A DNA stretch of 7,018 bases from the NCBI GenBank assembly GCA_964589855.1, contig CAZPVB010000192.1, positions 1 to 7,018 on the forward strand, written 5' to 3'. Numbering within the stretch: position 1 is the first letter of the stretch; each line of letters starts with the position of its first letter. This DNA comes from SKVR01 sp964589855 (lineage in GTDB: Bacteria; Bacteroidota; Bacteroidia; Bacteroidales; UBA7960). Below the pieces are notes generated by a model. That model worked only from the letters and a program-made list of their open reading frames with translations. It ran no database searches and had not been told where the DNA came from. The position numbers and the translations under genes are program-made. Below are positions 1 through 6,870 of the stretch, one piece after another.

Positions 1-1335
1 TCCGTTGAGGTCTATGAGAATGGTCCCGGGGCGCTTTTCTTTCAGGTGTTTGGTTGTTGAATCATCAGGTGGACAGGAAACCTTCATCCAAACACCGGAA
101 TTTTGCCCGGCTTCATTGCTTATACCATCTAAATTGCTTCTCAAAACGATTGTTTTGTCATTACCAACGATGGAGGAATCATTGGTTGGCAATAAAAAAA
201 TGCTTTCTGAGATTTTATCAGCTTCTGATATATTTTTGATGAAAAAAACATCAGCTTCCTTTGCATGCGTATTTGAACTTCCTGGTTTATTTTTCTCATC
301 TGACTCATTGACATTGCTTTCAGCTTCCTTTGCAATAATATCCGGGTTTTGGTCTTCTATTACCAGGGCACGTCTTTTGTCGCCGAGGGGAAACAATTCA
401 TGGGTGCTGATGGCAAGTTTTCGCAGGTTGTAGGATTCTTTTTCTCTTTTTTCAGCAAAAGGTATCTGGTAAATAGAGGTGAGCTTCTTTGCAAAAGGAA
501 TCTCATTTTCTGGTTTCTCTGTTAAACTCACCCTTACGGTATCCCCAATACCTTTGTTTAAAAGTGTACAAATTCCCAGTGCAGACTTTATTCTTCCGTT
601 TTCTCCCTCTCCAGCCTCTGTGATGCCTACGTGAAGGGGATAATCCATGCCCAGTTCAAGCATTTTCTCAACCATCTCTTCATATGCCTGGATCATGGTA
701 ACAGGTTTGCTGGTTTTTAAAGAAATGACCAGATCATGAAAACCAAGCGACCTGAAAATCTCCAGAAACTCAAGGGTTGATGCAACCATGGCGGCAGGGG
801 TATTGCCATATTGAGCTATGATTCGTGGTGAAAGCGAACCCATGTTGGTTCCTATACGGATGACAGTGCCATTTTCTTTGCAAACATCTACCAGGGGTCT
901 TATCTTGTTTCTCGTCTTTTCCAGCATCTCTTCTATTTCCTGATTGCTGAAACTGATCTTGCGCTTTGAAACGGCTCCTGTATAATTACCAGGGTTGATG
1001 CGTATCTTTTCAACATGCCGGGCTGCTATCAGGGCAACTTCGGGATTAAAATGAATATCTGCTATAAGCGGATTGGTAAAACCGGCAGACCTTAATTTTT
1101 TTTTCACGCTCATGACTTCATGAGCTGAATTCTGATTGGGTGTGGATATGCGCACATAATCAGCCCCTGCCTCAATTATTCTTATGCACTGATTTACTGT
1201 TGATTCTATGTCGGATGCAGGGGTATTGGTCATAGACTGCAGTCGAATCGGGTTGTTGCCTCCCAAAGGTCGATCACCGATGCATACTTCGCGACTGGGA
1301 AAGCGAACAATGTCAAAAAGCGTTTGTGGTATCAT
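1..1335 (-). CDS. ispG: IspG (GcpE), 4-hydroxy-3-methylbut-2-enyl diphosphate synthase, long form with inserted domain; 3' end outside window
   Basis: IspG reduces 2-C-methyl-D-erythritol 2,4-cyclodiphosphate to HMBPP in the cytosol, a late step of the MEP isoprenoid pathway. The frame is open for 445 codons from ATG at 1335-1333 to the window edge, with an in-frame TAA just upstream (1347-1345), so the start is well supported. Residues about 1-270 are the TIM-barrel domain: GGNNPIRLQSMT near 25, VRIS near 56, IADIHF near 91, KIRINPGNY near 110, IGTNMGSLSPR at 162-172 and HVGITEAGEGENGRIKSALG at 235-254. From about 270 the protein enters the extra domain (ISTHELFPLGDKRRALV near 310-325) found in Bacteroidota, Chlorobi and plant enzymes but not in short E. 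coli-type IspG. The iron-sulfur domain, with its cysteines and glutamate, should follow beyond position 1 and is not seen. A hydrophilic stretch at residues 335-365 looks poorly conserved. The gene diverges from accD. Confidence 0.96.
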   Translation of the reverse strand, partial: MIPQTLFDIVRFPSREVCIGDRPLGGNNPIRLQSMTNTPASDIESTVNQCIRIIEAGADYVRISTPNQNSAHEVMSVKKKLRSAGFTNPLIADIHFNPEVALIAARHVEKIRINPGNYTGAVSKRKISFSNQEIEEMLEKTRNKIRPLVDVCKENGTVIRIGTNMGSLSPRIIAQYGNTPAAMVASTLEFLEIFRSLGFHDLVISLKTSKPVTMIQAYEEMVEKMLELGMDYPLHVGITEAGEGENGRIKSALGICTLLNKGIGDTVRVSLTEKPENEIPFAKKLTSIYQIPFAEKREKESYNLRKLAISTHELFPLGDKRRALVIEDQNPDIIAKEAESNVNESDEKNKPGSSNTHAKEADVFFIKNISEADKISESIFLLPTNDSSIVGNDKTIVLRSNLDGISNEAGQNSGVWMKVSCPPDDSTTKHLKEKRPGTILIDLNG

Positions 1336-1385
1336 GAAAAGTTTTTACGCTGGTTTGGGTTTAATCAGGTTTATTTTTTTATGGC

Positions 1386-1398
1386 AGGGATAATCCCT
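1386..1398. promoter_or_regulatory. Short palindrome in the ispG leader
   Basis: AGGGATAATCCCT is a perfect 13-nt inverted repeat (6-bp arms, one central base) about 50 nt upstream of the ispG start. If the candidate promoter near 1450 is real, it lies inside the transcribed leader. It could be a small hairpin or a protein site, but it is short enough to be chance. Confidence 0.2.
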
Positions 1399-1445
1399 TT
1401 CTATATGTATGCGAAACGGTAATAAGTTTGATTGCAAAATCAGAT

Positions 1446-1453
1446 CAAAATTA
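1446..1453 (-). promoter_or_regulatory. Candidate Bacteroidota -7 promoter element for ispG
   Basis: On the minus strand this octamer reads TAATTTTG, an exact match to the TAnnTTTG -7 consensus of the Bacteroidota primary sigma factor. It would place the transcript start near 1440 and give a leader of roughly 100 nt before the ispG ATG. I see no convincing -33 TTG at the usual spacing, and the surrounding DNA is so AT-rich that a chance match is possible. Confidence 0.3.
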
Positions 1454-1707
1454 ACAAAATAATCAAAAAAGCGTAACTATTATGCGCATATTATGTCTTA
1501 CCCGGGTATGGTTGGTTTTATTTTACCTGCATCCTGTTCTTTTTTGATACGTTGTGGTTTTATGTTTAACAGGTGTATGAAGCAACCTGGTGTAATCAGT
1601 AAAACAGAATCAACGGTAGTTTCAAACTTAAGAATAACCATCAAAAATGGTTTTCATTATTATTTTCTTTATCTTTTTCATTGATTTGCAGAATAATTCA
1701 GAAACTT

Positions 1708-2232
1708 ATGAAATCATTTAAAATTTTCATTTTTCTTTTGTTCCTACTTTTTTTCCCTGCCGGATTATTTTCGCAAGGAATAAAAAGGAACCCTTACAAA
1801 TATCTCGGCAGAGGTTATACCCTTTGTAACGGTTTACGCTCCAAAATTTTATAAAGGTAACACTGCCAATATTGATGGTGACTATCTGCTCCAACTTCCG
1901 CAGGGTATCCACAAAATACAATTTCAGAACCCCCGGGATATACCAAAATGCCACAAGCAATGAGTATTTTACAGGTCATTTTCAATATGATCATTCCAGA
2001 CTATTTCTGTAAAGATTATCATTTTTATCAGGGACACTCTTCAGGGAAAAACTGTTTTTCAATACATTGATCGCACAGGGACAAAGGGGGCCTGATTGAG
2101 ACATGATACAGACTGGATCAGGTTTTTCTGATGTTTAATGCTGAGATTGTAATCGCTTTCACCAATGGAAAACACAACTATACCGGAATTCGTTTGGGAT
2201 TACCGCTGGGAGGTGGTGGAATAAGACTCTGA
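1708..2232 (+). pseudogene. Decayed outer-membrane protein gene with signal peptide and carboxypeptidase-regulatory-like domain (frameshifted, internally deleted)
   Basis: ATG at 1708 opens a clear signal peptide (MKSFKIFIFLLFLLFF, then PAGLFSQ). The reading then moves by one base at an A run (1782-1786). From about 1784 the second frame reads KGTLTNISAEVIPFVTVYA and, further on, NIDGDYLLQLPQGIHKIQFQ. This is the pattern of the CarboxypepD_reg-like beta-sandwich found at the N-terminus of many Bacteroidota outer-membrane proteins, such as DUF5686 and TonB-dependent receptors. At a C run (1930-1934) the frame returns to the first one (PGYTKMPQA) and soon loses any family pattern, with stops in all frames. 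A last piece (about 2107-2232) ends in HNYTGIRLGLPLGGGGIRL and a stop, which resembles the final strand of a beta-barrel. Intact relatives are usually several times longer, so most of the middle is gone. The C-terminal assignment is tentative. The two homopolymer shifts could partly be sequencing errors, but the missing middle could not. Confidence 0.62.
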
Positions 2233-2350
2233 TATTTAAAATTCATATACAATTGGGTTTTTACTGTAAAACGGAGTATCGCTTCTTCTTAATTTGTTGT
2301 ATGCTATAACCTCTTCTATCGTTTTACGTAAATAAAACTGAACCGATTCA

Positions 2351-2367
2351 TGTCAATACTATTGACA
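2351..2367. promoter_or_regulatory. Perfect 17-nt palindrome, possible operator
   Basis: TGTCAATACTATTGACA has 8-bp arms (2351-2358 and 2360-2367) around a single central C. A third half-site TATTGAC lies 15 bases downstream at 2382-2388. The geometry fits a dimeric regulator, but no regulator gene is present and accD starts about 475 bases away, so the target is unknown. Confidence 0.35.
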
Positions 2368-2396
2368 CACACGAGGATGATTATTGACCTATTGGC

Positions 2397-2421
2397 AAAG
2401 TGCGTAGCGCTAACATTATGG
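2397..2421 (+). repeat. Short interspersed hairpin-forming repeat, copy 1
   Basis: This 25-nt unit matches the reverse complement of 6994-7018 at 21 of 25 positions. It contains a mini-hairpin: stem AGTGC (2399-2403), loop GTA and stem GCGCT (2407-2411), followed by the conserved tail ACATTAT. The two stem differences from copy 2 keep base pairing if G-T pairs are allowed. This suggests a REP-like element spread through the genome. From memory, GTGCGTAGCAC-type cores recur in Bacteroidota intergenic DNA, but I could not search for this. Confidence 0.6.
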
Positions 2422-2841
2422 TAGAAATCTTGTTGAATTAAATTACAGAAACATGTGATTTTATTATATTTTTATTAATAAAAATAAGAGTTCCCGAAAA
2501 CAATACAGAAAAAAATCTGTAATTATAGATGTGGATTATAAATTGAATTGATTGGATATGTATTTCTGTCTTATGATAAAAAAGTATGAGTTAAAAACCA
2601 AATAAACAAGCAGTTATGTCAGAAATGTTACCAATTTATTAATAAATGATTATACGAATGTTTCAGGATGATAAAAAAAGTTTTGGTTATTAATTTTTTG
2701 TAAAGTATATTTACCCCGGTTTAAAGTCTGATGATATTTTTTTCATATATTTAATTTTTTGTTTTGTTGGATATTTATTGAGTTTTGTTTGATAAATATT
2801 TGATAACGCTATTTATTTTTACCTAAAACAGAAATTTATTT

Positions 2842-3669
2842 ATGGCTTGGTTAGATAAACCTATTGCAGAAAAAAAGGGGCATAAAAATAGCCTCTGGGT
2901 TCAATGCAAACAATGCCAATCGCATATATGGCAGAAAGAATGGACAGAAAATTTAAATGTATGTCCTAATTGCAACTACCACTGTAGTATTGATGCCTTT
3001 AAACGCATTGAGATGCTGTTTGACAAGAATTCTTTTCATGAACTGTTTTCAGACATCAGTCCGGTTGATTCTCTCGGATTTGTTGATTTGAAGGGAAGTT
3101 ACAGTGATAAGATCGTAGCCAACCGGAAAAAATCAGGCATTTCTGAATCGGTGATAACAGGTTATGGCAAAATGAACGCACTCAATGTAGTGGCAGCCAT
3201 CATGGATTTTCGCTTTTTAGGCGGAAGTTTGGGTAGCGGCACCGGAGAAAAGATACTCCAGGCCGCTAATTTTGCATATGAGAACAACCTTCCTTACATT
3301 GTTTTCTCAGCTTCAGGGGGTGCCAGGATGCAGGAAGGTGTTTTATCGCTTATGCAGATGGCAAAAACCTGTGCCGGAATCTCACGACTCAACAAAAAAA
3401 ACGTTCCTTACATATCTGTTTTGCTTAATCCCACTACGGGTGGCGTAACTGCCAGTTATGCCATGATGGGAGATTTAAACATCTCTGAACCCGGTGCCTT
3501 AATTGGATTTGCCGGTAGAAGAGTCATTGAACAAACCATTGGTGAAAAATTACCCGATGATTTTCAAACTGCTGAATATCTGCTCGAACATGGATTTATA
3601 GATGCCATTGTGAATAGAAAAGATCTTAAAGATTATCTGAGCAATGTGCTCAGCTTTTACAATCGTTAA
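2842..3669 (+). CDS. accD: AccD, acetyl-CoA carboxylase carboxyltransferase beta subunit, with intact zinc ribbon
   Basis: AccD pairs with AccA in the cytosol to move the carboxyl group from carboxybiotin to acetyl-CoA, giving malonyl-CoA for fatty-acid synthesis. The 275 residues start MAWLDK, like the MSWIER start of E. coli AccD, and an in-frame TAA at 2824-2826 rules out a longer form. A four-cysteine zinc ribbon is present (C22, C25, C41, C44). The crotonase-like core follows: MGS-type loop GGSLGSGTGEKI near 130, SASGGARMQEG at 156-166, LMQMAK near 170, NPTTGGV at 196-202 and EPGALIGFAGRRVIEQT at 216-232. The length is normal for the family and nothing is missing. The start lacks a Shine-Dalgarno sequence and has the A/T-rich leader usual in Bacteroidota. 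It is followed after 44 bases by accA, so the two are very likely co-transcribed. The intact zinc ribbon is unlike most Bacteroidota AccD proteins as I remember them. Confidence 0.96.
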   Translation: MAWLDKPIAEKKGHKNSLWVQCKQCQSHIWQKEWTENLNVCPNCNYHCSIDAFKRIEMLFDKNSFHELFSDISPVDSLGFVDLKGSYSDKIVANRKKSGISESVITGYGKMNALNVVAAIMDFRFLGGSLGSGTGEKILQAANFAYENNLPYIVFSASGGARMQEGVLSLMQMAKTCAGISRLNKKNVPYISVLLNPTTGGVTASYAMMGDLNISEPGALIGFAGRRVIEQTIGEKLPDDFQTAEYLLEHGFIDAIVNRKDLKDYLSNVLSFYNR

Positions 3670-3713
3670 GTTCAGCAATTAATTCATACAGTTATAAACC
3701 AAATCTACCAAGT

Positions 3714-4604
3714 ATGCCTTTAGCGACAGCTGTAAAAGTGCTTGACAAAAAGCTGAAAAACAAACAAAACAACGGCAGTGCAAATGCACCAGAATCCTCA
3801 GCATGGGATATCGTTAAGATTAGCCGTCACCCTTCAAGACCGATCCTGCAGGATTACATCAACTTGATTTTTACCAATTTTACAGAACTTCATGGCGACA
3901 GATATTTCTCTGATGACAAAGCCATCATTGGCGGTTTTGCTAAAATTGGTGGACATAAAGTTATGCTGATCGGACATAACAAAGGAAAAAACACCAACGA
4001 AAATATTGAGCGTAATTTTGGAATGGCCAAACCCGAAGGCTATAGAAAAGCGCTTCGCCTTATGAAGTTAGCTGAAAGGTTTAACCTGCCCATAGTTACT
4101 TTTATTGATACCCCAGGTGCTTTTCCGGGTATAGAAGCAGAAGAGAGGGGACAGGCCGAATCGATTGCCAAAAACATAACCGAAATGGCAGCTCTGGAGG
4201 TGCCGGTTATTTCAGTTGTTATTGGTGAAGGAGGTAGCGGTGGTGCCCTGGGTATTGGCGTTGGTGACCGTATCCTTATGCTTTCCAATTCCATCTATTC
4301 CGTTATATCACCAGAAGGATGTGCTTCCATTTTATGGAGAGATGCCAAATATGCTCCCGAGGCTGCCAAAGCACTCAACCTTACCGCTCATGCGCTTTAT
4401 AAGCACAATATCATTGATGAGATCATCGAAGAACCTGAAGGCGGAGCACACGAAAATTATCTGCAAACAGCACGGGCCATCAAAAAATCAGTAACCAAAA
4501 ATCTTTGTATTTTTAATCAGGTTCCTAAGGAAGAAATTCTGCAAAACAGATTCGAAAAATATTCCGCAATGGGTAAATTTACCTCTGTTGCTAATATGTT
4601 TTGA
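3714..4604 (+). CDS. accA: AccA, acetyl-CoA carboxylase carboxyltransferase alpha subunit, with shortened N-terminus
   Basis: AccA is the partner of AccD in the acetyl-CoA carboxylase carboxyltransferase and carries much of the carboxybiotin-binding side of the active site. The protein has 296 residues. Recognisable blocks are WDIVKISRHPSRP from residue 31, LHGDRYFSDDKAIIGG, NFGMAKPEGYRKALRLMKLA, FIDTPGAFPG at 130-139, EAEERGQAESIA, GEGGSGGALGIGVGDRI at 171-187 and YSVISPEGCASILWRDA from 195. The E. coli protein has about 75 residues before the equivalent RHP block, so the N-terminal helical segment is shorter by roughly 45 residues and its sequence is Lys/Asn-rich. The frame is open back to the accD stop but offers no other ATG, so ATG 3714 is the best start. 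There is no Shine-Dalgarno sequence. Adjacency to accD and the sequence style resemble the accCDA clusters of Firmicutes. Confidence 0.96.
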   Translation: MPLATAVKVLDKKLKNKQNNGSANAPESSAWDIVKISRHPSRPILQDYINLIFTNFTELHGDRYFSDDKAIIGGFAKIGGHKVMLIGHNKGKNTNENIERNFGMAKPEGYRKALRLMKLAERFNLPIVTFIDTPGAFPGIEAEERGQAESIAKNITEMAALEVPVISVVIGEGGSGGALGIGVGDRILMLSNSIYSVISPEGCASILWRDAKYAPEAAKALNLTAHALYKHNIIDEIIEEPEGGAHENYLQTARAIKKSVTKNLCIFNQVPKEEILQNRFEKYSAMGKFTSVANMF

Positions 4605-4854
4605 TCTTCAAGGCATTCAATACTGACCTTTCTTATTTGATATGTTTTATTTATTTGTTAATGAAATATTTATATTCATACCTGCAGATCTTATAAAATA
4701 AGATATATTTATAGGTAAATAGATGGATGGATAAAAAATTAAAATGCAAATGAATCTTTCAACGCGGTATGCATAATCGTGGTTATATCTTCTATTTGCT
4801 TGAAAATTAAGTTTTTAATGATAAATTCTTTTAGGTACAAAATGTTTATTATTT
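4605..4854. other. AT-rich spacer between accA and the biotin enzyme gene
   Basis: These 250 bases contain no gene. The length argues that the downstream gene may have its own promoter. The best partial -7 match is TCTATTTG at 4791-4798, with one mismatch to TAnnTTTG and no clear -33 element, so no promoter is called. Confidence 0.45.
4688..4704 (+). promoter_or_regulatory. AT-rich perfect hairpin after accA
   Basis: ATCTTAT (4688-4694) and ATAAGAT (4698-4704) pair perfectly around an AAA loop, followed by ATATTTATA. It could be a weak terminator for accDA or a protein-binding palindrome. The stem has only one G-C pair per arm and no long T run, so it would be an inefficient terminator. It could also be chance in such AT-rich DNA. 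Confidence 0.25.
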
Positions 4855-6843
4855 ATGTCAACTAAAAATCAAAAACTAAGAATTACCGATACTACTTTGA
4901 GGGATGGTCACCAGTCATTGTGGGCCACCCGGATGAGAACAAAAGATATTATTGATATTATCGATACCATAGACCATGTTGGATATTACTCCCTGGAAGT
5001 CTGGGGCGGTGCCACCTTTGACGTATGTCTCAGGTTTTTGCGAGAAAATCCCTGGGAAAGATTAAGGAAAATAAAAGAACAGGCAAAAAATACTCCACTA
5101 CAAATGCTTCTCAGAGGACAAAATGTAGTAGGATATAAAAACTATCCTGATGATTTGCTTGAAAGATTTATTGAAACAGCCCACCGCAGTGGCATTGATG
5201 TCTTCAGGATTTTTGATGCGCTCAATGATACCCGAAATCTGGAAGCAGCCATTAAATTTGTAAAAAAACATGGTGCACATGCGCAAGGTACACTTTCCTA
5301 TACTTTGAGTCCGGCGCATACAGTAGAAAAATATGTTGCCTATGCAAAAGAACAGGTGCAGTTGGGCATCGATTCTCTTTGCATTAAAGATATGGCAGGT
5401 ATTCTTTCACCTGTCAGGTCGCAACAATTGGTTTCAGCACTTGCAAAGGAAATCAATATTCCCATCCAGATCCATTGTCATTCAACCAGTGGAATGGCCC
5501 AAACCGCTTATTTTGAGGGAGTAAAAGCAGGTGCAGGAGCCATTGACTGTGCTACGGCATCCATGGCCGGGTTCTCATCTCAGCCCCCGGTTGAAACAAT
5601 TGTTGCCATGTTTGAAGAATTGAATTATGATATTGGCCTTGACAGAGATGCCTTAAGAAAGGTAAATAAATACTTTGCAGATCTTACACCTTCGCGCTCA
5701 AAAGGAAGAGGATACGAACCCTATATCGATTCGGAGATTCTTGTCCATCAGATCCCTGGTGGGATGATCTCGAATTTCAGATCGCAGCTGCAACAACAGG
5801 ATGCATTGGAAAAACTACCAGAAGCCCTGGAAGAAGTCACCAAAGTACGTGAAGACCTTGGATTCCCCCCCCTGGTTACTCCCACTAGCCAGATTGTAGG
5901 CACACAGGCTGTTATGAATGTGCTGACGGGTGAAAGATATAAAATTGTACCTCAGGAGGTTAAGAATTATGTAAAAGGAATGTATGGATTATCTCCTGCA
6001 CCCATAAAAAAAGAATTCATGAATAAAATTCTGGGCGATGAAAAACCCATCGATCACAGACCTGCTGATGATCTGCAGCCCATTCTTCCCGATGTGATGA
6101 AAAATGTTTCCAACCCAAAACTGATAAAAGATGAAGAGGATATTTTGTCCTATTGTTTGTTTCCCGAAATTGCTACTGAGTATTTTCAATGGAGAGAATT
6201 GCCCGAGGATAAAAGGCCACCTTCACCAGCCGATATAGAGATTGCAGAGTTGGCAAAAATCAACCAATATCAGAAAGACGCTGAAAAATATGCCGTAAAC
6301 GGTGGAGTACCTTCAGAACCCTCTTTGGATACAGACATAAAAAAAATGCTGCACAAAGAAGATTATGATGGTATATCCTCCCTGATGGATAAAGCATCCA
6401 AAATGCAACTCAATGAGTTGGTTTTCAAAAAAGGTGATTTTAATTTCGCTATCAGTAACGGATCTTCCAACGGATCACTCAAAGCACATCAAATTCAGGA
6501 AGTTGCTCCTGTTCAGGTTGAAACTGTGAAAGAAACCAGGCAGGAGAAATCAGATACTTCAGCACAAAGCAACAAATCTGTTGAAAAAAATATTCCCGTT
6601 TCGGGTGATACGATAGATTCTGTAATGGCCGGAACTTTTTACCGCGCCGCAGGCGAGAATACGCCTCCTTTTGTGGTTGAAGGAACTGAAGTGAAAAAAG
6701 GAGATACCATTTGCATTCTCGAAGCCATGAAACTATTCAATGAAATACAGGCACCATTTGATTGTAAAATCAACCGCATTCTGATCGATAACGCCACAAA
6801 AGTTACCAAAGGTCAACCTATTATGGAAGTTGAAAAACTTTAG
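4855..6843 (+). CDS. oadA: Biotin-dependent pyruvate/oxaloacetate carboxyltransferase (PycB/OadA family) fused to an AccB-like biotin carrier
   Basis: The first ~445 of 662 residues are a PycB/OadA carboxyltransferase, which moves CO2 between carboxybiotin and pyruvate/oxaloacetate. Visible are ITDTTLRDGHQS (metal ligand D17), LLRGQN (R87), CIKDMAGI with the Lys expected to be carbamylated (K178), metal-binding HCH (H207, H209), TASMAGFSSQPP, the PYC/OADA block with HQIPGGMISNF near 298-308 and TPTSQIVGTQ at 342-351. After a charged linker (about 445-500), residues 503-534 (ISSLMDKASKMQLNELVFKK, then GDFNFAIS) resemble the AccB N-terminus. A flexible region (535-585) leads to the biotinyl domain (586-662): MAGTFYRAAGENTPPF includes an AccB-type thumb, and EAMKLF places biotin on K626. 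The 160-residue tail is about the size of a free AccB. No membrane segments are seen. OadB, OadG and any biotin carboxylase are absent here, so decarboxylase versus pyruvate carboxylase subunit cannot be decided; pycB is an equally fair symbol. Confidence 0.92.
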   Translation: MSTKNQKLRITDTTLRDGHQSLWATRMRTKDIIDIIDTIDHVGYYSLEVWGGATFDVCLRFLRENPWERLRKIKEQAKNTPLQMLLRGQNVVGYKNYPDDLLERFIETAHRSGIDVFRIFDALNDTRNLEAAIKFVKKHGAHAQGTLSYTLSPAHTVEKYVAYAKEQVQLGIDSLCIKDMAGILSPVRSQQLVSALAKEINIPIQIHCHSTSGMAQTAYFEGVKAGAGAIDCATASMAGFSSQPPVETIVAMFEELNYDIGLDRDALRKVNKYFADLTPSRSKGRGYEPYIDSEILVHQIPGGMISNFRSQLQQQDALEKLPEALEEVTKVREDLGFPPLVTPTSQIVGTQAVMNVLTGERYKIVPQEVKNYVKGMYGLSPAPIKKEFMNKILGDEKPIDHRPADDLQPILPDVMKNVSNPKLIKDEEDILSYCLFPEIATEYFQWRELPEDKRPPSPADIEIAELAKINQYQKDAEKYAVNGGVPSEPSLDTDIKKMLHKEDYDGISSLMDKASKMQLNELVFKKGDFNFAISNGSSNGSLKAHQIQEVAPVQVETVKETRQEKSDTSAQSNKSVEKNIPVSGDTIDSVMAGTFYRAAGENTPPFVVEGTEVKKGDTICILEAMKLFNEIQAPFDCKINRILIDNATKVTKGQPIMEVEKL

Positions 6844-6870
6844 TCTCCTGCAAAATGTACATATAAAACT

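Larger units (their letters stand above)
1336..1707. other. Intergenic region without a recognisable gene
   Basis: This stretch holds the ispG leader and then AT-rich DNA. A 63-codon open frame at 1493-1684 on the plus strand has no recognisable motif and no ribosome-binding signal, and I do not consider it coding. A weak hairpin (AACCAT 1636-1641, ATGGTT 1647-1652) followed by T-rich DNA has no plus-strand gene upstream to terminate. No tRNA or other RNA gene was recognised. Confidence 0.5.
2233..2841. other. AT-rich intergenic region upstream of accD
   Basis: No open frame of note occurs here. The left half holds the 17-nt palindrome and the short repeat listed separately. From about 2430 on, the DNA is extremely A/T-rich and presumably holds the accD promoter. 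I found no exact TAnnTTTG on the plus strand, only one-mismatch versions such as AAGTTTTG (2678-2685) and AATATTTG (2795-2802), so I do not place a promoter. Confidence 0.5.

Noticed and set aside
5..433. 142-codon open frame on the plus strand
   Set aside because: It is antisense to the continuous, well-conserved ispG frame on the minus strand and shows no family motif.
1636..1660. Hairpin AACCAT/ATGGTT followed by T-rich DNA, considered as a terminator
   Set aside because: The stem is only 6 bp, the T tract is interrupted, and there is no plus-strand gene upstream for it to end.
1493..1684. 63-codon plus-strand open frame with Cys and aromatic residues
   Set aside because: No ribosome-binding signal, no recognisable motif, odd composition, and it lies in otherwise non-coding AT-rich DNA next to a pseudogene.
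1727..1960. 77-codon minus-strand open frame
   Set aside because: It is the antisense shadow of the decayed outer-membrane protein gene, whose plus-strand translation has clear signal-peptide and domain patterns.
2795..2802. AATATTTG considered as the accD -7 promoter element
   Set aside because: It mismatches TAnnTTTG at the first base and no TTG lies at a suitable -33 distance; similar near-matches are common in this AT-rich stretch.
2233..2841. Possible CRISPR array, tRNA or small RNA in the long gap before accD
   Set aside because: No regularly spaced repeats, no cloverleaf arms and no recognised RNA structure beyond the single palindrome and repeat already listed.
4040..4294. 84-codon minus-strand open frame inside accA
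   Set aside because: Antisense to highly conserved AccA motifs; its Pro/Ser/Ile-rich translation is a typical codon shadow.
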